From Acanthosepion lycidas (Eukaryota > Mollusca > Cephalopoda > Sepiida > Sepiidae): 64,000 nt of DNA. How positions within the stretch are numbered: the first letter of the stretch is position 1; each line of letters opens with the position of its first letter. Position numbers and translations under genes: made by a program. The notes beneath the pieces are model-generated. The model worked only from the letters and a program-made list of their open reading frames with translations. It was not told where the DNA came from and did not search any database. This document shows positions 62,949-64,000 of this stretch, piece after piece. The DNA lies in contig OZ010580.1 of assembly GCA_963932145.1 (NCBI GenBank), positions 5,611,103-5,675,102 of the forward strand. The letters are read 5' to 3'.

Positions 62949-63328
62949 GAAATCATACTCATTAATTCAGTTGGTGCATTTTGCACCGCCGCTGTCGTCA
63001 CCACTCCCCCCTATCTGACAATTGAGGTTTATGGTAACATTAAAAGCAGACTAGTGCAATGGCTTGCCAGTTCCGTTTGCACCGGGGATGTTGAGGCTAC
63101 CCTGTTCCTCCTCTCAGACGTTGAAGAGGCAAGATCTACAAGGTGGTTTGAATTCAAAGTTTTCATTTCCTAGATTAGTAGTCAACCAAGGCTATAGGGC
63201 CCAGATTAATTCATACCTTTCTCAAGAGTATTAATACGTAAGTGAATGCAATGAACTCAACTGGAATTCAAACTCGACTCTCTGATTCCTCAGCCTAAGC
63301 CTTTACCCATTACTCCACCGTGCCTCCA
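62949..63328 (-). repeat. SINE-2, near full length
   Basis: Minus: GGCACGGTGGAGTAATGGGT, AGTCGAGTTTGAATTCCAGT (B box), AGAAAGGTATGAATTAATCT, GGGCCCTATAGCCTTGGTTG, TTCAAACCACCTTGTAGATC, GTCTGAGAGGAGGAACAGGG, GGAACTGGCAAGCCATTGCA and GGGGGAGTGGTGACGACAGC. The 85-codon plus frame 62916-63173 is antisense to it. Confidence 0.75.
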
Positions 63329-63332
63329 TCGT

Positions 63333-63480
63333 AATAAGCGCAGGAAATGAATCGGAGAGTCGAGTTCAAATTCCGTGTTATTTTGTTGCATTCACTTGTA
63401 CTCCCATTTTCCCGCTATGGGTTGAATAAACAATAAGGTAGCATGGGCTTTCTAGCCTTGGATGACAACCAGTGTAAGAA
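63333..63480 (+). repeat. SINE-2, 5'-truncated, head-to-head with previous copy
   Basis: ATCGGAGAGTCGAGTTCAAA (B box) / TTTTGTTGCATTCACTTGTA, CCCGCTATGGGTTGAATAAA, AGCATGGGCTTTCTAGCCTT. Its truncated 5' end meets the 5' end of the minus-strand copy with only a few bases between. Confidence 0.65.
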
Positions 63481-63910
63481 AAAAATGAATAATTCTAAAC
63501 CGTAGAAAAGTCAACGCGAAACCACTCCACGATTTTTAAGAAATCATGGCAATTCACGGATAAGATAGAAGGAGGGGGTCGTGGAGAGTTTGTTTGTTGC
63601 ACTTGTATGTGGCCATTCGTTCAATGCTAAACAATACCAGATATTTTGTAGAAAGGATCGCTACCCAACATCTAAATGTTATTTATTTTTTAGAAGTCAA
63701 ACAAGAATCTTATTTTTTAGTGAGATAATGCACCTGCTCTTACTGCGTAAACAACCAAAGATTGGTTAGAGGACAAAAGAAAAAATATAAATGGATGGGA
63801 AATGGATTTATAAGCAAAGGAGAATCTGTGATTATATTTAGCACAGAATATGGTGGGAAGGAAGTTTGCAAAAGCAAATCAACTGCCGTCAAGCAAGAAT
63901 AGTAGATAGA

Positions 63911-63914
<4 letters not shown>
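63481..63914. other. No gene seen
   Basis: GAAGGAGGGGGTCGTGGAGA at 63569 may be a scrap of LINE-RTE C-terminus; otherwise unassigned. Confidence 0.35.
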
Positions 63915-63989
<75 letters not shown>

Positions 63990-63990
63990 T
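63915..63990. repeat. (TA)n followed by (GA)n
   Basis: About 58 bases of TA, then GAGAGAGAGAGAGAGA near the window edge. Confidence 0.95.
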
Positions 63991-64000
63991 GTATGACCAA

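Overview
The window reads as intergenic or intronic DNA from a large, repeat-rich invertebrate genome. A cephalopod mollusc, possibly an octopus, is my best guess. That is inferred from the dense tRNA-derived SINEs, RTE-type and Jockey/CR1-type LINE fragments, a Penelope-like element, mariner/Tc1 relics, many (TA)n tracts and AT-rich composition, not from a species marker. There is no bacterial-style gene organisation. Almost every long open frame is a fragment of a retroelement or transposase, or is produced by low-complexity repeats. Only one stretch (45329-45634, minus) looks like a host exon, and I could not identify its protein.

Layout. 1-9 kb: an A/G microsatellite that grew out of a LINE, a Penelope-like element with a GIY-YIG endonuclease remnant inside inverted terminal repeats (2.9-4.5 kb), a 40-bp minisatellite (5.0-5.3 kb), a GA-rich minisatellite (5.9-6.9 kb) and a well-formed hammerhead ribozyme (7.83-7.92 kb). 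9-16 kb: SINE fragments and a head-to-tail pair of SINEs that join a 5S rRNA-like head to a tRNA-like module. 16-22 kb: degraded LINEs of two types and a Tc1-like relic. 24-31 kb: foldback elements, a third LINE type with a C-terminal zinc finger, and the first of three tiny mariner-type palindromes. 31-40 kb: densely nested SINEs, a broken mariner transposase (36.8-37.3 kb) and the second mini-palindrome. 42-45 kb: about 2.6 kb of GA-rich minisatellite with 26- and 28-bp units. 45-50 kb: the candidate exon and more LINE relics. 53.7-55.6 kb: a terminal-inverted-repeat element carrying the third mini-palindrome. 59-63 kb: a Tc1/mariner deletion derivative, then a 0.7-kb-arm inverted duplication whose loop holds a head-to-head SINE pair.

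How the parts relate. The SINE groups named here (SINE-1 to SINE-7) were defined by comparing copies within the window; they are working names, not database names. SINE-1 is 5S rRNA plus tRNA plus a tail, and the tail is shared with another element, as expected when one LINE machinery serves several SINEs. LINE-RTE, LINE-J and LINE-Z are three non-LTR groups, all 5'-truncated and broken here. The strongest unusual signals are the hammerhead ribozyme with a competing long hairpin, the 5S/tRNA chimeric SINE, the mini-palindromes with human MADE1-like ends, and the frequent inverted pairing of SINE copies.
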